Assembly: GCF_010093065.1 (NCBI RefSeq)
Contig: NZ_CP048113.1
Coordinates: forward strand, 5,558,501 to 5,622,500
Source: Chitinophaga agri
Lineage (GTDB): Bacteria > Bacteroidota > Bacteroidia > Chitinophagales > Chitinophagaceae
Length of the DNA stretch: 64,000 nt
Direction of reading: 5' to 3'
Of the stretch, positions 1 to 7,664 are shown one piece after another. A program made the position numbers and the translations under genes. Numbering within the stretch: the stretch's first letter is position 1; the number at the start of each line of letters is the position of its first letter. The notes beneath the pieces are model-generated. The model was given only the letters and a program-made list of their open reading frames with translations. It had not been told where the DNA came from and did no database searches.

Positions 1-549
1 AAAAAACTACCTGAGAAGCCTATACTGATAGGTCACTCGTTTGGGGGTATGATGGCGCAGGTATTGCTGAACAGAGGGTACGGCGAAGCAGCTGTTGCCA
101 TTCAGGCTGTACCTCCTAAAGGAGTTTTCCCTATCGAACTGAATTTCCTTAAATCTAATACAGCAGCGCTGGGATTTTTTTCTACAGTCAATACCACCTA
201 CCTGATGCCATTCAAAACATGGCAGTTTGCTTTTACAAATGGCATGTCGCTGGCCGAGCAGCAAACCAGCTATGAGCAGCTCACCATTCCTGAATCGAGG
301 AGAGCGATCAGAGGAGCCCTGAGCAATACCGCTAAAGTCGATTTTAAAAAGCCACAGGGGCCGTTGCTGATCCTCGCGGGAACAGAAGATCAATGTATAC
401 CACCTTCACTCTCAAAACGTGTATATAAGCGTTATAATAATTCCTCCGTAGTAGATTTTCAGGAAAGAGACCGTAATCACTATGTGTTAGGTTTACCTAC
501 CTGGAAAGAAGATGCAGACAATATCCTGAACTGGATAGCGCAACACTGA
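1..549 (+). CDS. alpha/beta hydrolase, C-terminal part (cut by window start)
   Basis: The reading frame is open from base 1, so the gene begins before the window; only about the last 182 residues are present. The nucleophile elbow G-H-S-F-G-G is visible at bases 31-48, with the catalytic Ser codon at 37-39. A later L-A-G-T-E-D stretch fits the acid residue and R-N-H-Y-V fits the catalytic His, in the order normal for the alpha/beta hydrolase fold. The specific substrate cannot be told; the cap region between Ser and Asp resembles small esterases or lysophospholipase-like hydrolases. An OsmC gene follows 25 bases downstream on the same strand, so the two may be co-transcribed up to the hairpin at 991-1036. 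Confidence 0.85.
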   Translation, partial: KKLPEKPILIGHSFGGMMAQVLLNRGYGEAAVAIQAVPPKGVFPIELNFLKSNTAALGFFSTVNTTYLMPFKTWQFAFTNGMSLAEQQTSYEQLTIPESRRAIRGALSNTAKVDFKKPQGPLLILAGTEDQCIPPSLSKRVYKRYNNSSVVDFQERDRNHYVLGLPTWKEDADNILNWIAQH

Positions 550-574
550 ATACGTACCTAAAGTGACCCGATCC

Positions 575-988
575 ATGAAACGTTATGCGAAGGCCGTATG
601 GCATGGTTCAGGGAAAGATGGCGGCGGGCATATGACTACACAGAGCGGAGCGCTTGATAAAAATATCTATTCTTTTGCCAGCAGGTTTACCAGTGACCGA
701 GGCACCAATCCGGAAGAACTGCTGGCAGCTGCGCATGCGGGATGCTTTACCATGAAGCTGAGCTTTGTGCTGGATGAAACAAGCTACTTTCCTGAAGCGT
801 TGGAAACAAACGCCTATATTAATTTCGAAAATGGCGCTATCACTGCCGTTCGTCTCGTGGTGACAGGAAAAGTGAGAGGGATGGACCAGGCTGCATTTGA
901 AGCGTGTGTTCAGGAGGCAAAGCGGAACTGCCCCATTAGTATGATATTGAACATTACTATTACAACAGAAGCAATTTTACGTAACTAG
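575..988 (+). CDS. OsmC family peroxiredoxin-like protein
   Basis: A 137-residue protein of the OsmC/Ohr superfamily, which reduces organic hydroperoxides with a reactive cysteine pair in the cytoplasm. Two conserved cysteines are visible, C57 in the A-A-H-A-G-C-F helix and C119 in R-N-C-P-I-S, at the usual spacing for OsmC. The N terminus M-K-R-Y-A-K-A-V-W-H-G-S-G-K-D-G matches the typical OsmC opening, so ATG 575 is preferred over an in-frame GTG at 563. It lies 25 bases after a hydrolase gene and ends in front of a strong terminator. OsmC rather than Ohr is favoured by the long N-terminal strand region and the S-G-A-L-D segment. Confidence 0.9.
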   Translation: MKRYAKAVWHGSGKDGGGHMTTQSGALDKNIYSFASRFTSDRGTNPEELLAAAHAGCFTMKLSFVLDETSYFPEALETNAYINFENGAITAVRLVVTGKVRGMDQAAFEACVQEAKRNCPISMILNITITTEAILRN

Positions 989-990
989 GG

Positions 991-1036
991 CCGTCCGCCA
1001 TTCCTGTATGAGTGAACTGGCGGACGGTAGTTTTTA
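991..1036 (+). terminator. rho-independent terminator after osmC
   Basis: A perfect 10-bp stem, CCGTCCGCCA at 991-1000 pairing with TGGCGGACGG at 1018-1027, is followed by a T-rich run. It separates the + strand osmC gene from the oxidoreductase gene that ends at 1039 on the other strand, so it may serve both. Confidence 0.85.
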
Positions 1037-1038
1037 GT

Positions 1039-2376
1039 CTATATTTTTGGTGCCCAGCCATTCTCATACTCTCTCTGCCAGAGTTGTGCAGCTTCCGCAT
1101 TATTGAGGATATGTCCATTGGAAGGGTCAGTATGTAATATGCTGCCGCTGCGTTGTGCAATATTTCCCAGGAGCGGCAGTAGTGTACTACGGTAGCCGAT
1201 ATTGATCTCCGCATTCAGTTTTGCCTTACCCCTGATGCTCTCGAGGAAGTTACTGATGTGAATAGCATCGTAATATTCACCTGCAGGACTCACTAGATTG
1301 GTGGCCCGCTGCTCACTTGGTGCGGCCTGTTTTACCTCTTTGACCACTTTCCCCTGATTGTCCACTATCTTATAACTGTCATTACCGGGAACGTATAACG
1401 TACCATTTTCTCCAAAGATAGCAAAGCCCCGGTCGCTGCCTTCCAGTCCGTAGTTATTACAGCTCCGGCCTTCCCAGGAGATCGCCTTCCCGCCTTCAAA
1501 CTCGAAGTTGAGCGTCTGTGTATCAGGTGTCTCCCAGTCGTCTTTCGGATAAGCATAGCGTCCACCAGCTGATGTCACTTTAGTAGGGAAGTCCAGGTCC
1601 ATGAACCAACGTAGGCAGTCCAGTTCATGCGTGGCGTTATTACAGGTCTCTGCCGTGCCCCAATGCCAGCGCCAGTGCCAGTCATAATGTACGATGTTGT
1701 CCAGATAGTCGCGACGGGGAGCAGGCCCCTGCCAGAGATCCCAGTTAAGGGTATCAGGAACAGGCACTTTTTTGCCGGTGCCGATTGGCTTACGGTTGTT
1801 CAGATACCAGCTTTTGCCATAATAGACCTTACCCAGTACATGTTGTTCTTTTATTTCTCTAAATGCCTGTTGCATATTGGGCCAGGAACGTCGCTGACTG
1901 CCCATCTGTACAAGACGGTTGAATTTTTTTGCAGCAGCAACCAGCATTTCCCCTTCCGCCGGATTATGAGCGCAGGGCTTCTCTACATATACATGCTTTC
2001 CAGCGGCAGTTGCCATGATAGCTGCTGGTGCATGCCAGTGATCAGGCGTGGCTACGAAAAGCGCATCCAGATCCTTTCTCTCCAGCAGTTTCCGGACGTC
2101 CCTGATAACTGTTGGTTTCTTTTCCTGCGCACCAGCGATGGCCTTCAGTCCTTTTGCTATAGCGCCATCTTCCACATCACATACATAGCCTATTTCAGCG
2201 CCTGGTAGTTTAGCTGCACATTGTGCCAGCCAGTTTCCTCTGGAATTGACACCCATAACGCCGAGTACCAGCTTATTGCTGGGGGCGTTTTTCCCGAACA
2301 CAGGAAAGTTGAGTATGGTTAACCCTGCTCCCAGGCCGGCGAGGCCGCCTGATTTAATAAAGTTTCTTCTTTTCAT
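1039..2376 (-). CDS. Gfo/Idh/MocA family oxidoreductase, Tat-exported
   Basis: A 445-residue NAD(P)-dependent oxidoreductase of the Gfo/Idh/MocA family. The N terminus M-K-R-R-N-F-I-K-S-G-G-L-A-G is a twin-arginine signal, followed by the Rossmann stretch L-V-L-G-V-M-G-V-N-S-R-G and then the family hallmark Y-V-E-K-P-C-A-H-N-P, in which the Lys is the conserved E-K-P catalytic or cofactor-contacting residue. The middle part has the W-H-W-R-W-H-W-G-T-A-E-T-C-N-N-A-T-H-E-L-D motif typical of the exported Bacteroidota and Planctomycetes members. These proteins are usually periplasmic sugar or inositol dehydrogenases; the substrate is not identifiable here. Start ATG at 2376; the gene stands alone. 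Confidence 0.92.
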   Translation of the reverse strand: MKRRNFIKSGGLAGLGAGLTILNFPVFGKNAPSNKLVLGVMGVNSRGNWLAQCAAKLPGAEIGYVCDVEDGAIAKGLKAIAGAQEKKPTVIRDVRKLLERKDLDALFVATPDHWHAPAAIMATAAGKHVYVEKPCAHNPAEGEMLVAAAKKFNRLVQMGSQRRSWPNMQQAFREIKEQHVLGKVYYGKSWYLNNRKPIGTGKKVPVPDTLNWDLWQGPAPRRDYLDNIVHYDWHWRWHWGTAETCNNATHELDCLRWFMDLDFPTKVTSAGGRYAYPKDDWETPDTQTLNFEFEGGKAISWEGRSCNNYGLEGSDRGFAIFGENGTLYVPGNDSYKIVDNQGKVVKEVKQAAPSEQRATNLVSPAGEYYDAIHISNFLESIRGKAKLNAEINIGYRSTLLPLLGNIAQRSGSILHTDPSNGHILNNAEAAQLWQREYENGWAPKI

Positions 2377-2517
2377 AACGGTGAACCTGTTTTCAATTTA
2401 AGATGGATTCATGATAGGTAGTCTAATGTATAAAAATTAAAATGAGCAAGTGGGAATTTGTGATGAGTGAGCAGGGGGGCAGCGGGAAGATAGGTGCGAT
2501 GGGTAGCATAAATAAGG

Positions 2518-2542
2518 AACGCCTGCCAGTAGACCAGGCGTT
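2518..2542 (-). terminator. weak hairpin, possible terminator
   Basis: AACGCCTG at 2518-2525 pairs with CAGGCGTT at 2535-2542. It lies downstream of the 2627-3091 gene, but the T run after it on the minus strand is poor, so termination is uncertain. Confidence 0.4.
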
Positions 2543-2626
2543 TAAAGCGTATGTTTATAAGTACATTCTATGCTAAACATAAGTGCCACTGTTGAAGAAG
2601 CATGGTATGATAATGTGTGAATACGC

Positions 2627-3091
2627 TTAGGTATTATTTCCCTTTGCCATGAATGCTTTTTGGTGAACAAAGGCATTCATAAGCTGCAGGAGTTCGTCTT
2701 TTGAGTATCCTTCTTTTGTGCTGATCTGAAATTTCACCTCCTTATTCTCAATAATATCCAGCACTGAAAACCATGACGACGGGCCTGGCATACGCTTTAG
2801 CACAACATCGAAATGATCTCTCAACATCAATATAGTGTCTGCAGTCCTGAACTGACGTTTCCTGTTTTTGAGAAGTTGCATATAGGTTACTTCAAGTACT
2901 GGCCCATCGAGTAATACCGTTTTTGTGAAAGTGCGTTTTGTACGAAGCATGGCTATAACAAGAGCCAGAATGACTGCCAGCGGCCATATATCCTGAATGA
3001 TCAGGGGAACGAAGAGGGGGATCAGTAAACTATAGCCTTGTAGTTTTAATAAAAAAAAGGAGATATAACTTTCTTGCGTTATTAGCTTCAT
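2627..3091 (-). CDS. hypothetical membrane protein
   Basis: I do not recognise a named family. The 154-residue product has two adjacent hydrophobic stretches (about residues 18-50) and then a soluble domain beginning about residue 52 with a T-K-T-V-L-L-D-G-P-V-L-E-V-T-Y pattern, like small proteins with a membrane-anchored PH-like or YcxB-like domain. The ATG at 3091 precedes both membrane stretches. It lies downstream of an alpha/beta hydrolase on the same strand, but a terminator-like hairpin (3166-3195) separates them, so it is probably transcribed separately. Confidence 0.6.
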   Translation of the reverse strand: MKLITQESYISFFLLKLQGYSLLIPLFVPLIIQDIWPLAVILALVIAMLRTKRTFTKTVLLDGPVLEVTYMQLLKNRKRQFRTADTILMLRDHFDVVLKRMPGPSSWFSVLDIIENKEVKFQISTKEGYSKDELLQLMNAFVHQKAFMAKGNNT

Positions 3092-3165
3092 AGATATTAT
3101 TGATCCTCCATTTATTCAAAGCGGAGCCATTTCTGCACACATGAGCATAAAAGGTCTGAAATGAA

Positions 3166-3195
3166 AAAAGGTTATTCATTACTGAATAACCTTTT
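3166..3195 (-). terminator. terminator after alpha/beta hydrolase
   Basis: A perfect 13-bp stem (AAAAGGTTATTCA with its complement) and a 4-base loop at 3179-3182, followed on the minus strand by a run of T. It lies 67 bases past the stop of the hydrolase gene. Confidence 0.8.
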
Positions 3196-3261
3196 CTTCT
3201 GGTCGTACAACGGACCGGACATGTATCGAACTTTTTTGTACAAGATTTTCTTTTGATAAGA

Positions 3262-4050
3262 TTAGCATACAAACTGTTCGCTTCTACAGAAATCATGAAT
3301 TAGTTCAGCCACTTTTTCAGGTTGTTGTACCATTATCAGATGCCCTACCCGTGGAATAACCACCATTCGGACGCCAGGTATTATTGCCACCAATTCAGCC
3401 TGCAATCGGGCGGGGGAGTCTACAATATCATTTTCGCCGGCAATTATTAGTGCTGGTATATTAACAGATGATAATCCGGCAGACACATCCTCCGTCAATG
3501 CTGCGGCAGGCCATCCCAGCCGGGATGCTGTATTGTGCAGTTGCATATCCTCCACTATGGTTTGTCTGAGAGCAGGCGGTAAATCTGAGGCGTTAAATAC
3601 ATGATCTATTGTCTGATTAATATTATCCAGGCTGGTATAGGCATTTTCCATGCCCATTACCATTTCTGCTGGCAGGATAGTGGAAACGGCCGGAGATGGA
3701 GCGACCAGGATTAACTTTTTTAGTCCGGCAGGCATTCTTGCCGCAATTGCCTGGGCGATCTTTCCTCCCATTGAATGACCTACTAAAATGTAATTGTCCA
3801 GTTGCAGCTGACTGACGAGACCTAATACATCATCTGCCAAAGACTGGATATCATATCCAGTTTGTGGTTTGTCTGATTCACCCCATCCGCGTAGATCCAT
3901 CCGAATACAGCGATAATCTTTCTTTAATAAATCAGAGACTTGTTTCCAGGTCCTTGAAGATCCACCCCAAAAATGAAGAAATATTAAAGCGGGATTATTG
4001 TTTCCTTCGCTTTCTACCAATAGCCGGACATCGTTTACTTGATAATACAT
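3262..4050 (-). CDS. alpha/beta hydrolase
   Basis: A cytoplasmic alpha/beta hydrolase of 262 residues with the full fold signature: an oxyanion-hole segment F-L-H-F-W-G-G-S, D-L-R-G-W-G-E-S-D, nucleophile elbow G-H-S-M-G-G (Ser about residue 93), an acid in A-G-E-N-D-I-V-D, and catalytic His in V-G-H-L-I. The oxyanion segment is H-F-W-G rather than the usual H-G-x-G. The frame is open to a TTG at 4074, but ATG 4050 (M-Y-Y-Q-V-N-D-V-R) gives the normal N terminus and is chosen. The AraC regulator gene at 4130-5149 is upstream on the same strand, 79 bases away, so it may control this enzyme. The substrate cannot be told. Confidence 0.88.
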   Translation of the reverse strand: MYYQVNDVRLLVESEGNNNPALIFLHFWGGSSRTWKQVSDLLKKDYRCIRMDLRGWGESDKPQTGYDIQSLADDVLGLVSQLQLDNYILVGHSMGGKIAQAIAARMPAGLKKLILVAPSPAVSTILPAEMVMGMENAYTSLDNINQTIDHVFNASDLPPALRQTIVEDMQLHNTASRLGWPAAALTEDVSAGLSSVNIPALIIAGENDIVDSPARLQAELVAIIPGVRMVVIPRVGHLIMVQQPEKVAELIHDFCRSEQFVC

Positions 4051-4129
4051 ATGATCTGATTTTTTACAGATCAAAGGTCAATATAATGGCGAGGCAGAAA
4101 AAGGTGTAAAAGTCCCATTTAGTGGTAAA

Positions 4130-5149
4130 TTATTGCCTGTCAGAAGGGTGATGAAATTTCCGGAAAGCAGTAGGGGTTTTCCCGGTATGTTTTCTGAAAA
4201 ACTTGATAAAGTTAGTTGGATCTGTGAAGCCCAGAGAATAGCCAATACTTTTACCAGCCTCGTTATTGTAAATTAATAGTCGTTTAGCTTCCAGCAACAA
4301 CCTCTCGTTTATTAATTGCTTTGGAGTTTTACCGGAAAGTTTTTCTGTGGCACGGGAGAGCGCTTTTCCTGAAAGATTTAGTTGTTCAATGTAAAAGGCA
4401 ACTGACTGCTGCTCCTTAAAGTGTTTCTCCAAAAGATCTTTAAAATTAAAGAAAACTTCAAGCTGGTTATCTGTAGCAGTAGCCTTATTCATAGTCAGGC
4501 CCGCTTCACGTTCTGCCTGTAGTAAAAAGTTTGCCAGGTGATTTCTTAATATCAATGGCTTATAGCTGTCGATTACTGTCTTCTCTTGCTGTTCAATCAA
4601 GTTCCAGCACTCTTTCAACGTATTTGATTCCTTTAACAGGCAATATTTGTTATTATCATATTGATTGAACAAAGAAGTTCTGGTTAAAAAACTATTATCA
4701 CTAATGGTAATAGAAAAGAATGTATCTGTAAAAAGCAGCACTTTAGCTTTAAAGAGGGTATGCTGATCAAAGAATTGCAACCTGTTTTTTCCGACAAAAA
4801 GGAAGCTGCCAGGCTTAATTGTTACAGGTACGAAATCGATCATGTGTGTTGGAGCGCCTTCAATGAACCATAGCACGCAGAAAAAGGACGCTCTGTGAGG
4901 CGAGGTCAGGCTTTGGCTTTCCTGCACATAACGGTTGTCAATCGGGATGATTTCTAGGCCAATGGGCATAGTATCATCAAACTGCAGAGGTATGATTTTT
5001 CCTGGTTTCATATGATGTGCAACGATACGGAAGTTTGCCCTATTAAAGGTAGAATGTTGTCTGAGTGCTTTTAACTGTGGATAAGAAACATTACTTGATG
5101 TTCCCTTTTCCTGTACAGCGGGCCTGACAGATGTTCGATCTGGTATCAT
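4130..5149 (-). CDS. AraC family transcriptional regulator
   Basis: A 339-residue regulator with an N-terminal cupin-like sensing half (about residues 50-180) and a C-terminal AraC-type DNA-binding domain with two helix-turn-helix units. The first recognition region is V-A-F-Y-I-E-Q-L-N-L-S-G-K-A-L-S-R; the second is I-G-Y-S-L-G-F-T-D-P-T-N-F-I-K-F-F-R-K-H, ending in the signature T-G-K-T-P-T-A-F-R. ATG start at 5149. It precedes the alpha/beta hydrolase gene on the same strand and is the likely local regulator, although its ligand is unknown. Confidence 0.93.
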   Translation of the reverse strand: MIPDRTSVRPAVQEKGTSSNVSYPQLKALRQHSTFNRANFRIVAHHMKPGKIIPLQFDDTMPIGLEIIPIDNRYVQESQSLTSPHRASFFCVLWFIEGAPTHMIDFVPVTIKPGSFLFVGKNRLQFFDQHTLFKAKVLLFTDTFFSITISDNSFLTRTSLFNQYDNNKYCLLKESNTLKECWNLIEQQEKTVIDSYKPLILRNHLANFLLQAEREAGLTMNKATATDNQLEVFFNFKDLLEKHFKEQQSVAFYIEQLNLSGKALSRATEKLSGKTPKQLINERLLLEAKRLLIYNNEAGKSIGYSLGFTDPTNFIKFFRKHTGKTPTAFRKFHHPSDRQ

Positions 5150-5450
5150 CTTTGGATGATAAAAACAGTTGGTTGAGCGCTGCGACTAAGCGTCATTGTG
5201 TCGTAGAGGTATGGCGGGTTCGAATTGCTGACTTAACATAATTAAAATCTAGTAATATCTCGGCATCGAAGTCAACTCCTCAATTCTCCTGCATATATCA
5301 ATTCCTCCTTGAAGGCGGACTACTTTGTAAATATTAAAATGCCCGGCTTCGCTGACTAAAGGTACTGGTTGTTGCGTAGAAATATCATTATAGAATGTAT
5401 GCAGTGCTACTATGTCTGACATTAGTTGAAGATTTTGAACGACTTTTTAA
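5150..5450. other. intergenic region with no gene seen
   Basis: About 300 bases between the start of the AraC gene and the stop of the HxlR gene. It should hold the araC promoter. I see no convincing open reading frame, hairpin with a T run, or TAnnTTTG promoter element in it. Confidence 0.5.
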
Positions 5451-5810
5451 TTATCCCTTCAGGATCATTTCCCTGTGTTCCATTCCCCAGTTAGTTAACT
5501 CCAGTAATATCTTTTCCAGTTTTTTTCCATATTCAGTAATCTCATATTCTACTGTAATAGGCTTGGTATTACATACCGTGCGGGAAATTAATTTATGCAT
5601 TTCCAGTTCCTGCAATTCTTTCGATAACATCTTTGCAGCGATCCCATCTACTTCCCTTAACAGTTCCATAAAACGTTTCTTCCCTCCAGCCATCAGTGTA
5701 CCTATGATTAGAATCTTCCATTTGCCATTTAATACTTCCATAGCATCTCTGATTGCCAGGACCAATTTTGGTTTTTGCGTGCAGGGAGTAATGCAGTTCT
5801 GTATATTCAT
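5451..5810 (-). CDS. HxlR family winged-helix transcriptional regulator
   Basis: A 119-residue regulator of the HxlR family. The defining core is seen: A-M-E-V-L-N-G-K-W-K-I-L-I-I-G-T-L, then R-F-M-E-L-L-R-E-V-D-G-I-A-A-K-M-L-S-K-E-L-Q-E-L-E, and the wing V-E-Y-E-I-T-E-Y-G-K-K-L. A cysteine at C6 and another at C10 (N-C-I-T-P-C) near the N terminus match the redox-sensing position known in some HxlR proteins; whether they sense is inference. ATG at 5810. It is divergent from the secreted esterase gene at 5901, with 90 bases between the starts, so it probably represses that gene or itself. Confidence 0.93.
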   Translation of the reverse strand: MNIQNCITPCTQKPKLVLAIRDAMEVLNGKWKILIIGTLMAGGKKRFMELLREVDGIAAKMLSKELQELEMHKLISRTVCNTKPITVEYEITEYGKKLEKILLELTNWGMEHREMILKG

Positions 5811-5900
5811 TTGATTATCAGATTGGTTTCGTTGTGGAAACTAGTTACTAAAAGTAAACGCATAGCAAAAGTAAACTATAGGGGACTCATTTTTGCAATA

Positions 5901-6839
5901 ATGAAACACAAGAAAATGCTGACAGGAATAATTGTTTTTATAATAGTATTGATGACAGGGATGTTTCTTTACCTGTATCGCTGGAATGTACTACATCCGT
6001 TGAAAAGTGCCACTTTAAAAATCGAAAGCAGGGAAAGGACTTTTTTATACCACTTGCCAAAGAAGATAACAGCGCATCCACGGCTAATAATCTTATATCA
6101 TGGTTCCGGTATTAATGGTAATATCATGCAAATATTCACCGGGCATGAATTTGATGAGCTGTCTGATAAAGAACAACACACAATTATCGCATATCCCAAT
6201 GGGTTTAAGAATAACTGGAATGGTTGCAGAAAAGTAGCTCCCTATCCTGCGGGCCAAATGAATATAAACGATATTGAATTTACAAAACAGATCATCCGTT
6301 ATTTTAAGGAAAACTATCATATTGATACCTCCGAAGTATTTGCTGTTGGTTATTCAAATGGGGGAGAGATGGTAATGAGCTTAGCTAGACAATATCCTCA
6401 ATGGTTTAAAGGATTTGCGGTTATTGATGCTAACCTGGGTACGCCTTCAAATGATAAATGTGAAAATGCAATACGTCCGGTATCGCTGTTTTATATAAGC
6501 GGACAACAAGACCCCATTGTTCCATACAAAGGAGGTGAGATCTTTTTGAATGGAAAAAGCTTTGGAGAGGTGAGAAGTTCGAAAGAAACTTTACAGTATT
6601 GGCTGCAACAGGATAAATTCGATATTCAATCCACAATTGCTATCACTCAAAATGCGACGCTATCAAACTATGCCACAGCTGCCGGTAAACAGATTTCTTT
6701 CCTTGATATATCGGACGGAGGACACACCATTCCTAACAGGAACTTCAGGATACCAATCAGTAAAATGGGCAATATGACTAAAGGGGTAGACGCTCCTGCA
6801 CTGATATGGGATTTTTTTAAAGGGTTGAATCAGGAGTAG
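5901..6839 (+). CDS. secreted polyhydroxybutyrate depolymerase/LpqC-like esterase
   Basis: A 312-residue exported alpha/beta hydrolase resembling the LpqC/PHB depolymerase family (COG3509 type). After a short basic start, residues about 6-26 form a hydrophobic signal or anchor (M-L-T-G-I-I-V-F-I-I-V-L-M-T-G-M-F-L). The sequence then shows L-Y-H-G-S-G (oxyanion loop), I-A-Y-P-N-G-F-K-N-N-W-N-G-C-R, nucleophile G-Y-S-N-G-G, D in G-Q-Q-D-P-I-V-P-Y and His in D-G-G-H-T-I-P. This arrangement suits ester cleavage outside the cytoplasm, for example of feruloyl or acetyl esters or polyesters. ATG 5901 is chosen because the open frame upstream overlaps the divergent HxlR gene. Confidence 0.88.
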   Translation: MKHKKMLTGIIVFIIVLMTGMFLYLYRWNVLHPLKSATLKIESRERTFLYHLPKKITAHPRLIILYHGSGINGNIMQIFTGHEFDELSDKEQHTIIAYPNGFKNNWNGCRKVAPYPAGQMNINDIEFTKQIIRYFKENYHIDTSEVFAVGYSNGGEMVMSLARQYPQWFKGFAVIDANLGTPSNDKCENAIRPVSLFYISGQQDPIVPYKGGEIFLNGKSFGEVRSSKETLQYWLQQDKFDIQSTIAITQNATLSNYATAAGKQISFLDISDGGHTIPNRNFRIPISKMGNMTKGVDAPALIWDFFKGLNQE

Positions 6840-6850
6840 CATTGCATAAA

Positions 6851-6882
6851 AAAAAAGGAACATCATTCGATGTTCCTTTTTT
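6851..6882. terminator. bidirectional terminator between esterase and tRNA-Glu
   Basis: A 14-bp perfect stem (AAAAAAGGAACATC with its complement, loop ATTC at 6865-6868) with A and T runs on both sides, so it can stop the esterase transcript on the + strand and the tRNA transcript on the - strand. Confidence 0.88.
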
Positions 6883-6956
6883 GGTACCGCGTACGGGAGT
6901 CGAACCCGTCATTCCTCCGTGAAAGGGAGGCGTCTTAGCCGATTGACCAACGCGGC
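6882..6956 (-). tRNA. tRNA-Glu (anticodon UUC)
   Basis: On the minus strand the sequence folds as a standard tRNA: acceptor GCCGCGT pairing with ACGCGGT (first pair G-U), anticodon stem CCTCC/GGAGG with loop CTTTCAC giving anticodon TTC, T stem ACGGG/CCCGT with loop TTCGACT, discriminator A and an encoded CCA (6882-6884). It is identical over all 75 bases to the second copy at 28424-28498. Confidence 0.97.
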
Positions 6957-6974
6957 TGATTGCGTTTGGGATTG

Positions 6975-7005
6975 CAAAGGTAGACAAAATATTCATTCTG
7001 CAAAA
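6975..7005 (-). promoter_or_regulatory. Bacteroidota-type promoter of tRNA-Glu
   Basis: On the minus strand TTTTG (7001-7005) is followed after 18 bases by TACCTTTG (6975-6982), matching the Bacteroidota -33 TTTG / -7 TAnnTTTG consensus exactly. It ends 18 bases before the tRNA. Confidence 0.85.
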
Positions 7006-7057
7006 TTTATTCTAAAATATTTTCAGAAATCTCAGAATATCCCACCTTTGTACAACT

Positions 7058-7444
7058 ATGGGAAAACTAAACATACTTATAGCAGAAAACGATGTTGATG
7101 GCAAAGTGCTGATTCAGGAGTCCTTTGCTGATACCGGTTTGTTCAATGTATTGGCCATTGCGGAAGATGGTGATAACCTCAAAAATCTCATGGAGGAATC
7201 CGATATCCTGTTTCCGGACGTTATCCTGTCTACCGCAGGACACGGATATGATATCCTGTATTATCTGAAAACAAGTGACGCTTTCAGGGAAATACCTGTG
7301 GTGACCTTTTCCGCTTCAGCAACCGGCACCGACGAAAAGAAATGCCAGCAGATGGGCGCGTTGAAACACTTTATCAAGCCGGAAAACGCACCTGGTTACC
7401 AGAAAATGGCAAAAGAACTCTATGACCTCCTGCTGGGAGAGTAA
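7058..7444 (+). CDS. receiver-like domain protein lacking the phospho-acceptor Asp
   Basis: A 128-residue single-domain protein with the CheY-like fold pattern: I-L-I-A-E-N-D near the N terminus (acidic E10 and D12), P-D-V-I-L at the end of strand 3, V-V-T-F-S-A-S after strand 4 and the conserved Lys in H-F-I-K-P (K107). At the expected phospho-acceptor position the residue is Thr (T59, in I-L-S-T-A-G-H-G) in place of Asp. It therefore looks like a pseudo-receiver that cannot be phosphorylated in the usual way and may act by protein contact. ATG at 7058. It lies alone between a tRNA and a terminator (7475-7501), with no kinase beside it. Confidence 0.85.
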   Translation: MGKLNILIAENDVDGKVLIQESFADTGLFNVLAIAEDGDNLKNLMEESDILFPDVILSTAGHGYDILYYLKTSDAFREIPVVTFSASATGTDEKKCQQMGALKHFIKPENAPGYQKMAKELYDLLLGE

Positions 7445-7474
7445 AAGGGAAATAGCGGTATTATCAGCATAGTG

Positions 7475-7501
7475 CCATGACCTGACAGGTCATGGTTTTT
7501 T
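7475..7501 (+). terminator. rho-independent terminator after pseudo-receiver gene
   Basis: A 9-bp stem CCATGACCT/AGGTCATGG with a 3-base loop, followed by six T. Confidence 0.9.
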
Positions 7502-7664
7502 ATGCCCGCAGTGTTGCCTGCATTGTTACCGGTAACTACCTGACCATATACCCGCTTTTATCAGCTAGCAGCTGAATGCCTCAACCCCGTAGGGAGCTCT
7601 CTTAAACTGGAACAATTGAGAAAGTTATGTAATTTGGCCCCTCCGCAACTACAAACAACTAATT

